Shown one piece after another: positions 11,269-22,584 of a DNA stretch of 64,000 bases. Made by a program: the position numbers and the translations under genes. The stretch's first letter is position 1, and each line of letters starts with the position of its first letter. Below the pieces are notes generated by a model, which was given only the letters and a program-made list of their open reading frames with translations, ran no database searches and was not told where the DNA came from. The DNA is from Pseudopithomyces maydicus (lineage: Eukaryota > Ascomycota > Dothideomycetes > Pleosporales > Didymosphaeriaceae): positions 1,426,001 to 1,490,000 of the forward strand of contig JANTUC010000003.1 in the NCBI GenBank assembly GCA_026873275.1, given 5' to 3'.

Positions 11269-12395
11269 ATGGAGCCGCCGTCGGAAGTCACATCCGTCGT
11301 CCAGACCATGGCGCGTTCTAAGCGGGTACTCCAGGCCAGTCCGGACCGCGCCGAGGGCCAGTGGACGCAGCTTTGGAGCCCGGGACATGGATACGGTGCA
11401 GGCTCGGACGTGCCGGTCAAGAAGAGGAGAGTAGACATGTCTGCGCCTGCCCGCGCCGTTCAACATGCTGCCTATTCGCCAACCGTCGTTGCCCTTCACG
11501 ACATCCGTCACCCTACACCCGACCCCAGCGCCTTGGCCGGACATGTGTTTCCCTTCTTGAAGCTCCCGGCCGAGCTGAGACTGAACATTTATCGCTGTGC
11601 CATGTGCAGCCGCGAGCCACTGCTGTTAGATCTGGCGCCCAAGGACGACAAAGACAACGATGAGACCATCCCCCAGCCCAGCTCACTCGGTCCGTCCCAC
11701 GACGACGCCAACGCCAACGCCAACGCCAACGTCAACATTGCCCTGCTCCGTACCTGCTCTCTCGTTTACAAAGAAGCCCGCAAAGTCTTGTATTCCGAGA
11801 ACAACTTTACTCTATCCATTGCATCGAGCGTGGCCGCCCTGGCCCAGCTGCACCAACGTTCACGCTCACTCATCAAATCCGTCACGCTCGCCATTCCATC
11901 CCACCACGATATTCTCGATAGCTTCGCTGATTTGGTGCGTTTGGGGCTACGCTACTGCTGGGGCCTGAAGACGTTTGCCATCAAGTTGGAGATTATGCTT
12001 CCAGACTTCGACACTTTGCCAGCTGGTCACCACGGCGGCATATACGCGAATGCCTTCCGTATCTTGCGTTGGCTTCCAAAGGGGTGCAAGGTCATTCTCG
12101 AGGGTAATGTCAATGAGAGCGTGAAACGTATCGTTGCAGAAGAGGGTCGGCTTCTCGAGGAGCTTGATGAGGTAAGTTGAACTCCCGTATTTCTCTTGTC
12201 TTGTCGGCTGGCGTGGTCTACATGATGCTAATTTTGCTGCAGATCAGCTACTTTAGGCGACAGCACCAAATGTCTGGTCGGGTTTCGGGGTCTTCTTTTA
12301 CTCCCACTGAACACAAGTACACCCACTCAACGAAATCCATACCAATTAGTGTGCATGCACAGTGCGTCAAAGAAGAGCACTCGACCCAAGGATGA
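11269..12395 (+). CDS. F-box/2EXR-like protein of unknown target
   Basis: The ATG at 11269 (context CCATGG) is preferred; the frame is open upstream but has no earlier ATG. Exon 1 runs to 12171. A 71-bp intron (GTAAGT donor, GCTAAT branch site, CTGCAG acceptor) leads to exon 2 at 12243-12395, giving 351 aa. Without splicing the frame would end at 12180. Residues about 88-120 contain FPFLKLPAELRLNIYRCAM, typical of the F-box-like/2EXR module common in plant-associated Dothideomycetes, followed by LLRTCSLVYKEARKVLYSEN. A (GCCAAC)4 tract encodes an ANANAN stretch in the linker. F-box-like modules may recruit SCF ubiquitin ligase, but the substrate and even Skp1 binding are unknown. The short C-terminal exon is not conserved in any way I recognise and is the least certain part. 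Confidence 0.7.
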
Positions 12396-13263
12396 ATGAG
12401 TCTCGCAGGCTGCTTTCGTGCATCCTCGGCTTCAACTACGTTGACAGTAACCATCCCTCTCCATTCTTCCAAAACCCAGGCCCGTGAACCTGGCATTGTT
12501 AAGAGACTATTGAGTGCCTTGCTCCTCTATTCTGATTCCAAACTCAGTGCATGCCTATTCATCAACACTTTTGAAATCTTGTTCAACGTATTGTATTATC
12601 ACTTTTGTATCCGAAATTGTCAAGGGTTCGGTCTCATATAGATACGAAGAATGATTTTGAGGAGACGCTGTGACAGTCTACATATCTGTCACATGTTTGT
12701 TGTAAGCCCTTGTTGCACTTATAGCGTCCGATTGTGATGGGTATATAGTAGTGATACCGATACTGCAACATCTACAGGGACCCGCAGCTATCAACCATAG
12801 CACCAAGGATATTAACCAAGTATGGTTTGGCCAATACATTTTCAGATTGTTTGCAGTCAAAATTGCTTCCGAATGCCGAGACACGTATGATAACAGGCGA
12901 TGGTCGCTGGAAGGAAGGTGGTCAGGGCTGTGGTAAATCTTCCAACGAATAGAATGGATGTGGCTGAACTGCATCTGTGTGTAGCTGAGCTGTTTAAAAC
13001 TACATGTACGGAGTCGGGATCTGTCTTTGCGAAAAGAGGAGCTCTTCCCGGTCCGGAGTTTAGATACACACATATAGTTGTGATATTCCGTGGAATGGGT
13101 CCCGGGGTATTACCCCACCTCGCGCAATCTAGATAACATCATTATTCAACCATGTCACGACATCAGTCCACGTAAAAACCAGTTCCAGTAGATAAACCAT
13201 AAGTATTCTGGGTGAGACGCGTTTCACTAGTATCACACCCGTTGCAACTCGAAAGAAACAAAC
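12396..13263. other. Intergenic upstream of the dioxygenase gene
   Basis: No gene supported. Short open frames of under 135 codons overlap on both strands and show no domain. Confidence 0.5.
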
Positions 13264-14508
13264 ATGGGGGTCGCAGATATTACCCCTAAGGGACTGCCAC
13301 GGCAACCGGACATCAGCTACCACCCTGACCGCACGAAATACGAAAGACGAACTCAACAGCGTCTTGCAACTGAGAAACTGACTGTTGAACTCCCATCAAA
13401 TTTTCCAAAAAGACTCGAGTCAAACCTGGTCTGGGACAACACTGACATCGTATCGCGCTACAACTGGACCTATGAGCTGTCTTCCAAAGATCTTTTTGAA
13501 ATTGATGCTGCACTCCAGCATTTCAAGGGTATGAAAAAGCCTTTGGGCTATGTGGATCAGACTACGTTTCCTCTAAAAGACTTGCATAGAAAGCTACGAC
13601 AGGTATCTCAAGACATACATGCGGGGTTTGGATTCAAGGTCGTGAGGGGTGTGCCAGTAGAGCAATACTCAAGGGAGGATATACTGGTCATATATGCGGG
13701 CATTGCGGCTCACATAGCCAATGAGCGGGGAAGACAAGACCACCAATGGGAAGGAGTCCCAGCGGATGTGGTACTGAACCACATATTTGATCTAAGCGCA
13801 AAGGTGGATGCCAATAAGATTGGAGCCCCGGCATATACGGCAGATAAGCAGGTTTTTCACACGGACAGCGGGGATGTGATTGCCCTTCTCTGCCTCGAAG
13901 AAGCGGAACACGGTGGCCAGAGCAAGCTGAGCAGCAGCTGGAGAGTGTACAATGAGCTTGCTGCCAACAGGCCAGATCTAATTTGCACATTGGCCGAGCC
14001 TTGGATCAGCGAGACATTCGATGGTCAGGGAAAAGGATACTCCGAGCGTCCATTGCTCTTCTATCAACAGCCAACCGAAACAAGCCCTGAGCGTATGATC
14101 ATCCAATATGCGCGCCGCACCTTCACAGGCTTCCAAGGCCTTCCTCGATCCAAGCAAATTCCGCCCATAACAGAAGCACAAGCTGAAGCACTCGATTCTC
14201 TTCACTTTCTTGCCGAGAGATTTGCAGTCACACTGGATTTCAAGAAGGGGGACATACAATTTGTAAATAATCTTTCCATCTTCCATGCTAGAGACGGATT
14301 CAGAAACAGTCAGGTAAAGCAGAGACATCTAGTAAGGCTGTGGCTGAGAGACGAAGAGCTGCGATGGCACATTCCTGAACAACTCGGACCAAGATTCGAC
14401 AAAGTGTACAAGGATGTCAAGGCAGAAAACCAAATTTTCCCGCTGGAGCCATTTGTGAGGAGCAGTGCGGCTGGGAGGAGGAAAGAGAGTGAGACAGCGC
14501 TACAGTAG
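13264..14508 (+). CDS. TauD/TfdA-type Fe(II)/2-oxoglutarate dioxygenase
   Basis: An intronless 414-aa gene. The double-stranded beta-helix fold of the taurine/clavaminate-synthase-like family is indicated by the iron ligands HTD in QVFHTDSGDVIALLCL (about residue 200) and the distal His in VNNLSIFHARDGF (about residue 340). The 2-oxoglutarate-binding Arg is probably in RHLVRLWLRD. Such enzymes hydroxylate or desaturate small substrates using O2, Fe(II) and 2-oxoglutarate. In fungi they occur in sulfonate/amine scavenging and in secondary metabolism. No synthase, transporter or regulator lies beside it, so the substrate cannot be inferred from context. There is no signal peptide or membrane segment, so it is probably cytosolic. 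The start ATG sits in AACATGG. Confidence 0.9.
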   Translation: MGVADITPKGLPRQPDISYHPDRTKYERRTQQRLATEKLTVELPSNFPKRLESNLVWDNTDIVSRYNWTYELSSKDLFEIDAALQHFKGMKKPLGYVDQTTFPLKDLHRKLRQVSQDIHAGFGFKVVRGVPVEQYSREDILVIYAGIAAHIANERGRQDHQWEGVPADVVLNHIFDLSAKVDANKIGAPAYTADKQVFHTDSGDVIALLCLEEAEHGGQSKLSSSWRVYNELAANRPDLICTLAEPWISETFDGQGKGYSERPLLFYQQPTETSPERMIIQYARRTFTGFQGLPRSKQIPPITEAQAEALDSLHFLAERFAVTLDFKKGDIQFVNNLSIFHARDGFRNSQVKQRHLVRLWLRDEELRWHIPEQLGPRFDKVYKDVKAENQIFPLEPFVRSSAAGRRKESETALQ

Positions 14509-15471
14509 AGATGTGAGGTCATGAGTACGAGTGATCGTCCAGTCCTTTGGCATATGTGCCTCAGTATATATAGTAGTACCAATCTCGAAGCTATGGTTTA
14601 GCTTGGTGAAATATTTCCCATGTATAACTGATCATAGTATATTTGATCGCGAGAGACACATTTCTATAGGCGTGCAGGTAAAATAATGCCATCATAAATA
14701 GTCTTCACAAACTGTAGGCAGTAAACAAGAGCATTTTCAGACAAGCCGCCATTTCCTGTCCTACCCGATTACTTTGAATTTAACTGGCCAGATCAGTGTT
14801 GGTTAATCCGTGAATTTTTCTCTAGATCAGTTATCATCTCTATCCTTAATTACGCCTAGACCTATATTAGTAAATTGTACTCAGACCTATCTGCTTGTCG
14901 TTGAGCTCCTATTCGAGATCAATTTGAAAGTGCCATCACTGCCCAAGGGAATAGGCCGAAAAATAATGGGAAAGTTCATGTTGTTAGATGTATTGAATGA
15001 ACTGTAGCGATTTTGAAGGTACAAATAAGATCAGGGCAAAAATCGGATAATTCAATCGATAAAGAGGATTTGTGTGTGGGTGTGGGTGTGTGTCTTCTGG
15101 TCTAGTTATTCCTATTGCATAGCTGTTTTTGTAGAGTGAGTTGAGCAAGGCACAAGTTTGAATCGGTACAGATAGCAACTAAACTAACAAACAGTGAAGT
15201 ATTTCCTGATACATTATACTTTTACTATGGTGAAGGTGGAAAAACGGTTGAGATATCGGTCGTAGCGTTGATGTCACGAAGGGCATCAAACACACATTAC
15301 AAGCGCATATAGCGAGCTACTAAGAGTTTCAATTTTGACAAAAGCCGTTAACCTATTCTCTTGCAACATACCCGAATCCATGGTGTCGGAAATTTCAGTT
15401 TTTCGAAACATCAGTATCTTTCTGTGGTGGGTGTAATGTGTATATATGTGTCTTTGCATAATATATATATC
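14509..15471. other. AT-rich intergenic region 5' of the 5S gene
   Basis: There is no coding signal. It is AT-rich with short TG repeats (about 15070-15090). A TATATATG element at about 15441-15449 lies roughly 30 bp before the 5S gene. Confidence 0.5.
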
Positions 15472-15590
15472 ATATACGACCATAGGACACTGAAAGCAAG
15501 GCTTCCCGTTCGCTCAGCCATATTTAAGCAGTGTACCGGCGGGCTAGTAGTTAGGTGGGAGACCACTAGCGAATCCCCGCTGTTGTATGT
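15472..15590 (+). rRNA. 5S ribosomal RNA gene (dispersed, single copy in window)
   Basis: A 119-bp segment matches the Neurospora-type 5S layout: it opens ATATACGACCATAGG, passes through GGCTTCCCGTTCGCTCAGCC and AGTAGTTAGGTGGGAGACCA, and closes GCGAATCCCCGCTGTTGTATG. Helix I pairs 15472-15477 with 15585-15590, with one wobble. Helix II pairs ACACTG with CAGTGT, so an unusual sequence is fully compensated. A T5 run at 15590-15594 is a Pol III terminator, and a TATA-like element sits about 30 bp upstream. Several differences from the canonical sequence are G-to-A or C-to-T (for example CCATATTTAAG), so mild RIP or a variant 5S class is possible. Pairing argues for a functional variant rather than a decayed copy. 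Isolated 5S genes are normal in filamentous ascomycetes. Confidence 0.88.
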
Positions 15591-15594
15591 TTTT
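15590..15594 (+). terminator. Pol III T5 terminator of the 5S gene
   Basis: A run of five T directly follows the GTATG 3' end of the 5S gene, the usual RNA polymerase III stop. Confidence 0.7.
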
Positions 15595-16084
15595 CAAAGC
15601 CAATTTTTTTTGAACCTTTTCTATTCAAATAAAGATAGGGACAGCTAATTTGCAGGTTAATCATGCTAACGAACCCCTCTATACACAGCGATTCTATACA
15701 ACCCGAACCAGTAGTTTAAAAGACCAAATCAATATGGGGACCGTTGTCTATCCCTACATCTTGTCTATAGGCAAAGTAGTCACCCTTTACTAAATGTCGT
15801 GTAAGATCATCACTTTGATTTCGCAGACTGTGCAATTCGTTCGAAGCAAGCCAGTAAAGACCCACTTCATCCCTCATATCAACAATGTAAGGAAGGAACA
15901 ACTTTGTTCATGGTATCACAAGTTGCGGAACTCCTAAAGCGCCATGCTCTATCACCCAATCACTCCCCCATACCCACGTGTACTACGCTCACATATACAC
16001 ATACACATGCACGCACCACAGTATGACTCTTACCAACTATGAAATTCAAATGCTGACCTCTTCACCACACCCACACCAGCTTAC
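15595..16084. other. Intergenic between 5S gene and acyltransferase 3' end
   Basis: Nothing coding is visible. There is a T8 run shortly after the 5S gene and a CA-rich stretch at about 15985-16015. Confidence 0.5.
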
Positions 16085-18514
16085 TCATCTCCTCTTTCTC
16101 GTCATTGTCAATCCCTCATTGCTCGCCTCACTTCTCGGTGTCCCGGGCGTACTCGGCCCACTATCGTCTCCTTGATGCCAGTCTTCTACGCTGCTCCTCC
16201 TTTGCCCTCTGTTCCGCATTCCACTCTTAATTCTTTTACTGACTTCCTCCAAATTCCCATCAATGGTGCTAAATGGCTTGAGTTGAAAATCTTGCCCAAA
16301 GCCATCGCTTGGCCCACGACTGTGATGCCTCTTAGGCGTAGAAGGCCGTGTGCTGAAAAAGTCCTGGTTGGCAAGATCCGCGTAGGACTCATTCTTTGGC
16401 AGGCCATGGCGCTCGGAGGGCGATGTCGGAGAGGTAGATAAGTCGTATGATTCGACGGGTTCTGATCCATCTTCCTTTCTGTCTTCTCCTAGCTTGTGGC
16501 GTGGTGGAGTCGCCGGCGGTGATTGCGTGAACGGATCCGAGATGATGCGCTTGGAATGGAAATCATCGAACATCTCAGGACCAAGTGTATTAATGATGTT
16601 GTTAATGCGTTCGGAGAGATTCTCACGACGACGTTGAGCGGCCACAAGCTCGTTAGCTGTCCATGGATTCATCATTCTTACGAGCGGACCAAGGGATTTA
16701 AAAATGTCCATGGCGACTTCACCGAAGCGCAGCGCAGCGTAGGTGGCCGTGGGATAGATGATGACTTGTGCCACAATGAGGTATCTTTTCTTGATTCCCG
16801 GCGGGAAGATGCCCCAGCATTGATTGTAGGAATAGAGCCAGGTACCAATGACGACGTAGTATGTGTAAACCAGAGGTGCAACAGCCATGGCAACGAGGAG
16901 CTTCCAGGTCGCCAACACATCCCTGGCTTGTACTTTGACATTCGATTCGGCAAGTGCTTGTGCAGCCTTCTTTTTCGAGTACAGTTTGCAAGTAATAAAG
17001 ACCAGGCCAAACAATAATGTTCCGGGAACGACGAAGATAGATAGAACAGCGAGCTTGAGGAGCCGGTACCAGAATAGGAAGAAGCATGTGAAGGCGCTCA
17101 CTCTCGCATACTGAACCTGGTGATCTCTAACACGAAGGGCCAAGATTTGCTGGTTGTAGCTCAATATTTCCTTCTTGAGATCGACGATGCGCGGGTCATC
17201 TTTGTATTTATTGTAACCCAAAATAAGGCGGCGGTTAAGCTCAACAACTCGAGGGAGCGGTAGCTTCGTGCCTTTGGGATTGTATAGGCGACGTACGGCT
17301 TGTATCAACTACCAAGCCCTGTTAGACGTGCGTAAACATTCAAAAGTAGGAAGGTACACACCATGAGTGTATCGTAATCAGGTGCTGTCACTGTAACGGA
17401 CATGAGGCCTTCACGGATGGTCTCCAGCATCTGTCCAATGGTCTCTCGTCGTTCACCCGCCTGGAACCGTTGGGCAAGCTCCACAGGCACTTCGATGGCG
17501 TTACCAAACTCTATTACAGCCCTCGAACGGAACTTGTGAGCGTGAAAATAATTCATGCCTACAGGGATGATTTTCAAGTTGCAATCGGGGTTCGAGGCTA
17601 CCGTGCCTAAGGACATGATGGCAACACCGGCTGTGTAAAAGGTTAGGTCATGTGGCTATCCCTTGACGGTGTGCGAACGTACCTTTGAGGGGTAAAAGTT
17701 CTGTACGATCATGACTGCCGCCTTCGGGAAATATGGCAATGGTGCCTCCGCGATGCAGTACAGTATGGACAGCATCGTAGACGTCGGTCTGGTTAAGCTT
17801 CGGGGCGACCTGGAACACGGTGCCTTGGTAGCCGGGTGCGGGACCCATGGCGGACGAGGCGCCGTTGATAAAGGTTCCCTCCTCTGTCATGTCGTTGCGG
17901 CCGGTCAACTGCTGCATAGCGACGCCGCCCTTGAAGGGTCGCTTGAGTTTTATCTCTTCAGGGCCTTTGATTTCGAGGATCTCGGCAGAGGCGGCGACAT
18001 TGTTGACCTTGGGCAGCACCAAGGAGCCTCCAACCTGGAAGTTGTTTGCCTCGAAGTTTGTATCGACACCGCGGACGGTACACGGATCGTTGATGGGATC
18101 CGGGAGGTATATCTTTCCTGGGGCGGGGGTCGTCTTGTCCATTGCTCGGCCGACGGGCACAGCACCGGAAGCGGCGGCCATGGTGCCCACAAACTTGCGC
18201 TTCATCGACTTCTCGGCAGTGAGGACGTGTATGCGGCGGTCCGTCTCCTTTTTGACAACGCGCATCAAGATGAGGGGGTCCACGAACTAGCATGGTCAGT
18301 GCCGTCTCCCTGGCAGAGCGGTATGGGGAAAGCTTGCCTGGTTGGCGTGCGGTGCGCACACGAACAGAACGGGCCCCTCCTTGGGTACCTTCCAGCTGCC
18401 TCTGGGGTGCACCTCGCGGAAGAAGAGCTCGACCAGCACAGAGAAGGTCCACAGGAATGCATCGTAGACGTATTTGTTCATGTAACCAATCTCCTTCTTC
18501 TTCCTGGGCGCCAT
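16085..18514 (-). CDS. Glycerol-3-phosphate/dihydroxyacetone-phosphate O-acyltransferase (SCT1/GPT2 type)
   Basis: Four exons on the minus strand (18514-18338, 18286-17683, 17630-17362, 17308-16085) encode 757 aa, close to yeast Sct1. The enzyme acylates glycerol-3-phosphate (and DHAP) at the ER, the first step of phospholipid and triacylglycerol synthesis. The PlsC acyltransferase domain shows block I HANQFVDPLIL, formed exactly across intron 1, and block III FPEGGSHDRTE. Two to four hydrophobic segments in the C-terminal half (FFLFWYRLLKLAVLSIFVV, VAMAVAPLVYTYYVVIG, LIVAQVIIYPTATYAALRF) anchor it in the membrane, and a Ser/Pro-rich tail follows. Intron 1 (18287-18337) uses a GC donor (CAG|GCAAGC). 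The other introns are GT-AG, 52 and 53 bp. An upstream in-frame ATG at 18646 exists, but MAPRKKKEIGYMNKYVYD at 18514 is the family-like start. Confidence 0.93.
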
Positions 18515-19369
18515 GTTGGCCGGCGGGGGGAACAGCGCCTGGCCGAGGAGTGGGCGTGTGCGAAGGCTGCGGACTCTGTCAGTGTGGAAGGGTGCACGCC
18601 GGTGGATCTGGGGGCTCGCTGCGGCATGGTGGAGTGCATCAGCCATTGCAGGCGCCGCCTGGACCTTCAGGATTCACGAACCTCGAGCGCGCCGCGGGGT
18701 TCCGCCTTGTACTTTCAACGGCTGCGACGTTGCGTGATGGGGGCTGCTCGGTACCAGCAATCAGGCCATGATACGCCCAACGGTGCCGCTGCGCCGGTTA
18801 GGCCCTGGATGAACAGTACGGTTACGAGACGATGGCCGAGAGGCGGGCAGCCAACTGCGTTTCTGGGGATAGTAATGTGTGTGGTGAGGCGCTATCGCTG
18901 CTGTTGAGCCCCCGACGTGTGGAGAAATGAGACCAGCAGCTCCAGGGCTCCGTCGTGTGCAATTACGACACTAACGGGGCCAGGGTTGTGGCGTGCCAGA
19001 TGGAGGGGCACCCGACCAGAGCGAGCGACCACCATCTCCCATCATCCTGCACGGGGACACGCACCTGTGAAGGCGCCCATGTGAACATGCATTGCATCAT
19101 CCAGAATAAAATTATCATTCGAGGGCCCTCGTTGGCCGTGCTCTTATCTATCTATGTAAAATGTACCGGCCCTGGCCAGGTCAGGTCTCGGTAGGAAAAC
19201 GCCTCCCATGCAGACCAATGCTGGACTGGAGTATTACGTGCTATGCAAGAAGAGAATGGGATATCCAACAGAATCCACAACAGGGCCGCATCGGCTGCCC
19301 GTCGTGGTAAGAAAGGAGGGGCCGGCTCCGCAAAAAGTGACCCAGGTATACGACCTATGTACAAGATGC
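18515..19369. other. Intergenic between two minus-strand genes
   Basis: It holds the promoter of the acyltransferase and the 3' end of GH76. The long plus-strand frame running through 17711-18907 is antisense to the acyltransferase and is not supported as a gene. Confidence 0.5.
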
Positions 19370-21344
19370 CTACAAAAGAGCAACCAGCGCCGCAAGGCCA
19401 GCCGCCGCAAAGACGGTGCTTGCGCCCATCTTCACTTTGCCCGCAACACCTGTGAACTCCTCGATACCGCTGGTGTTGGCAGGTGGGGGCGGCGACGGAG
19501 GGAGAGCGCCCGTCGGCACCACTGGGGGGTACGGAGGAGCAGCGGGCTCTGATGCGGGAGGAGCAGCAGGCGGTGTGGCCTCGGTAGGTGGGTTAACATA
19601 CACCGTCGTCGTGCGACGTCCGGTGCAGGTGCACGCTGGTGCCGTCGAGTTCTTGACCTCACCGAACTGACCGCCGGGCTTGCTGGCAGGCGTGCTGGTG
19701 GGCGCGGGCGTTTCGATGGTGACGTACTGGCCGTCGGCGTACGACAGCTGGGGTATGTCGGTTGGGACGCTCGCAGTGTCAGACTGGCTAGACTGGCTGG
19801 AGGCGGTCGTGCTGGGTTCGGGAGTGTCTATGGGAGTGGCGACTGGCGCTCCGGTAGGATAGCCAGGAGAAGACTCGCTGGCCTTTGGCGGAACTTCGCT
19901 CGACTCAGGGGCGTTGGTCGACTTGGGTTCCTCGCTCTTGGGTGCTTCACTGGACTCGGGAGCAGCGGTGGATTTGGGCGCCTCGGTGGAGCTGGTCTCA
20001 GGAGCTGCGGACGAAGAAGGTTTGGATGATGGCTCAGGAGCTGCGGACGAAGAAGGTTTGGATGATGGCTCAGGCTTCGATGACTCCGAGCCAGTGTTGG
20101 GAAGGGTACCCTGCTGGATCATCAAGCAGGCCTGTGTGACCTCCATGGCTGACATTTGCGGACCAACGCCAGTCTCTCCGTCGAACTCCTGATACCATCG
20201 GGAACCACAGGCATCGTTGTCACCTGTGCAGGACTTGGCGGCAGCTTTCGCAGAGGTGGTGAGATAGGTGGTGATCTGGTCCTTGGTCGAAGGAACGAGG
20301 AGCGCAGTCTTGGCCATCCAACGAGCCAAATAGGCTTTGAAGGTTTGCTGATCGAGGTTGCACGTCTTGCCGCCGACGCTGTTCTCGCACACTTCGAACA
20401 TGACATCTTTGACCTGCTTGGGATTGTTGAAGAAGATGCCCGCACGCTTAAGGAAACCCTGAGTGCGTTGGGTCCACTTGTCGTCTTTGGTGAAGTCAGC
20501 CAGGAAGGCGGATCCGTGGAGCATCATTGCATTATTGTAAGTCCACTCCGTCTTATCGGCGACCTCCTTGCAGTCCGTCTTGTCGTCAGTTCCGTCAAAC
20601 ACCTCGAAATTCTCGCCGATCAAGCCAACCTTCTTCTCCCAGTTGTAGATCTTCTCGGCCCAGTCCGCATACGTCTGGTTTCCTGTGAAACGAGCGAGGC
20701 GGGCACCGAGAGCAAAGGTAGCGCCGTTGCTGATCGAGTTCTTGTAGTTGTACCCGTAGTCGTTCTCCGGATAGATCTGCCACTTCAAGCCTCCACCGCA
20801 GGATGTTTCATCCCAACGAGATACAATGTTATTGAAGCAGTTCTTGCTGACTTCCAGGTAGGTTGCCGGTGCGCCTTCGGGCTCTGGGAAGCCATATTCA
20901 GCCGCCGACATTGTTGCAAGACACCAGAAGGCCTGATCGTCGTTGCCCTGCATTTGGGTTAGCTTGGACGACTGCGAAGGTTAACCAAGTTCATACCGTC
21001 TGGTCGCGCTTGTAGTCTAGGATGAAGTTGTTGGCGGGGCCGTAGTTGGCGGTTAGGCCTTGCTGAATCTTCTTCACGTACGACTCGTCGCCAACAATGT
21101 TGGTATACTCGACCATGGCGCCCCAGAGGGCACCTGACTCCCACCAGTAGTGCGGCTTGGGGATGTAGCCAACTTGCTCTGGGGGCAGGTCGGAAGCATC
21201 GCCCTTGTAATATGACATCAAGCCACCGGCATACTGTGAGGTGGCGGCCTTGAGCGAGGCCTCGTCGTCCACGTTGAGCTGGACAGCGCCTACAGTAGCG
21301 GCTAAAGGAAGGAGCACAGCTCCGATGCTAGAGAAAGATGGCAT
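19370..21344 (-). CDS. GPI-anchored GH76 endo-1,6-alpha-mannanase (DFG5/DCW1 family)
   Basis: Two exons (21344-20997 and 20947-19370, 49-bp intron) encode 641 aa. The secretion signal is MPSFSSIGAVLLPLAATVGA. The GH76 domain spans about residues 20-420 with the catalytic Asp pair in GNDDQAFW, created across the splice junction. Family landmarks include HYWWESGALWGAMVEYTN and YENDYGYNYKNSISNG-like segments. The C-terminal third is Ser/Pro/Glu-rich with a perfect 36-bp tandem duplication. It ends in a hydrophobic tail (STVFAAAGLAALVALL) after small residues, a GPI-attachment signal. Family members cross-link GPI-mannoproteins to wall glucan and are needed for polarized growth. Short plus-strand frames opposite it are antisense shadows. 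Assignment is firm; the exact transglycosidase role is inferred from the yeast family. Confidence 0.94.
19997..20068. repeat. 36-bp perfect tandem duplication in GH76 linker
   Basis: Two identical 36-bp units encode the repeated SSKPSSSAAPEP linker peptide. Length variation between isolates would be expected here. Confidence 0.9.
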
Positions 21345-22584
21345 GGTTGATGCAGCAAGGAGAAAGAAAGAAACAGAGAAGCAAAGTAAAGAATGTGGAG
21401 CTTCGTGGAAGCAAAAGAGCGTGTAGGTGAAGAGGCATTGTAAACGCGGAGGGAGTATTCAATTAAAGGTAGTGGCTGCCCCGTAAGCTCGCGCATTCAC
21501 TGGGCGCTAGCGGGCGATCACCCCTGTCCTAGCAGCTCCCAAAGGGGCAAGCGCGGGTTTCGAAACGCAGACATTGATTGATCTCGACCGCGGGACCCAA
21601 TCACGCAGATGCCATGCCTGTTTCACTGCACATAAGCCTCGCCAATTGTCCGCGCGGGCATCATCGGAGTCCTTCAGTTCGATGAGAGCCTCCCCAAATT
21701 TCTGTACGAGAGCGCGGGATGGCGCGGCCGCTACGTAGCGTCTGCGTCGGCGAATCACGTCCACCAGACTGCCTGTTCCGTTTCGCCATGGACGAGCTGC
21801 CAATTCGCAAGCGCTGCTGGTTTATTCTCATCGTTGCTGTTTGTTCACACTGGGCCTGGGTCCATCTGCCCAGGGCCAGGCACCGGACTGAGGCATGATG
21901 AGCGGGGGCGGCCTGACATCAGTCGGAACATCCAGAGGCTGGCTGGGGTACGCGAGATTGCCCGAGAGCACAGCCACCGCAAAGGAGACGAACATGGAGA
22001 AGACAGGCTACCTAGAATCATCTGGCCTTGGAAGAAGTGGGCCAAGTGCAATGCCTACTATTGTTTGGACGACAACGCGAGGCTTGGTATAATACAAGTT
22101 TATCCTCATTACAATCCGACTGTGATTCCGTGCCGTGTGATCAACTCTCCTCCAGGGCGCCAGGGCTTGCGTCCGTCGCAATGAAAGACAGAGCAGCTGC
22201 ATACATCACGGACGGTTTGCATTACTGCTGACCGCCCCAAGCACGATCGATCCCTAACAGGCAAGAACATGGCCGCTGCACCGAGTTTATCAATGTGCAC
22301 TCAACACAGTGAATGTACTGTAGTGCCCGGTGAGACAACGCCGGAGTCCAGCCTTGAAGGAACACGTGCACTGCTACTTGCCCAGGTGCCCAGGTGTGTG
22401 CAACCTACGGACATTGACAAAAATACTCAAAGTGTGCAATTGATTCAGTCAGGCTACATCATCGCGTCATCGCGCCATCCATGAATGCTCCTACTGTATC
22501 CATTGCGGTCACGCGTCTATACCACGAGTCTACCGTATAACACCAAGCATGTCGCTAAGCACATAAACAAAGTCATTAACCCTT
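21345..22584. other. Intergenic between GH76 promoter and CCDC124-like 3' end
   Basis: No gene supported. The minus frame at 21507-21803 (98 codons) is basic and unlike any family I know. Confidence 0.5.

Noticed and set aside
13264..18514. Possible secondary-metabolite cluster around the dioxygenase
   Set aside because: No PKS, NRPS, terpene synthase, transporter or cluster regulator is adjacent; the next gene is a housekeeping lipid enzyme.
17711..18907. 398-codon plus-strand frame
   Set aside because: It is antisense to the acyltransferase exons and is a mirror of their codon use; no ATG-led protein family is recognised.
20156..20962. 268-codon plus-strand frame opposite GH76
   Set aside because: Antisense shadow of a well-supported catalytic domain.
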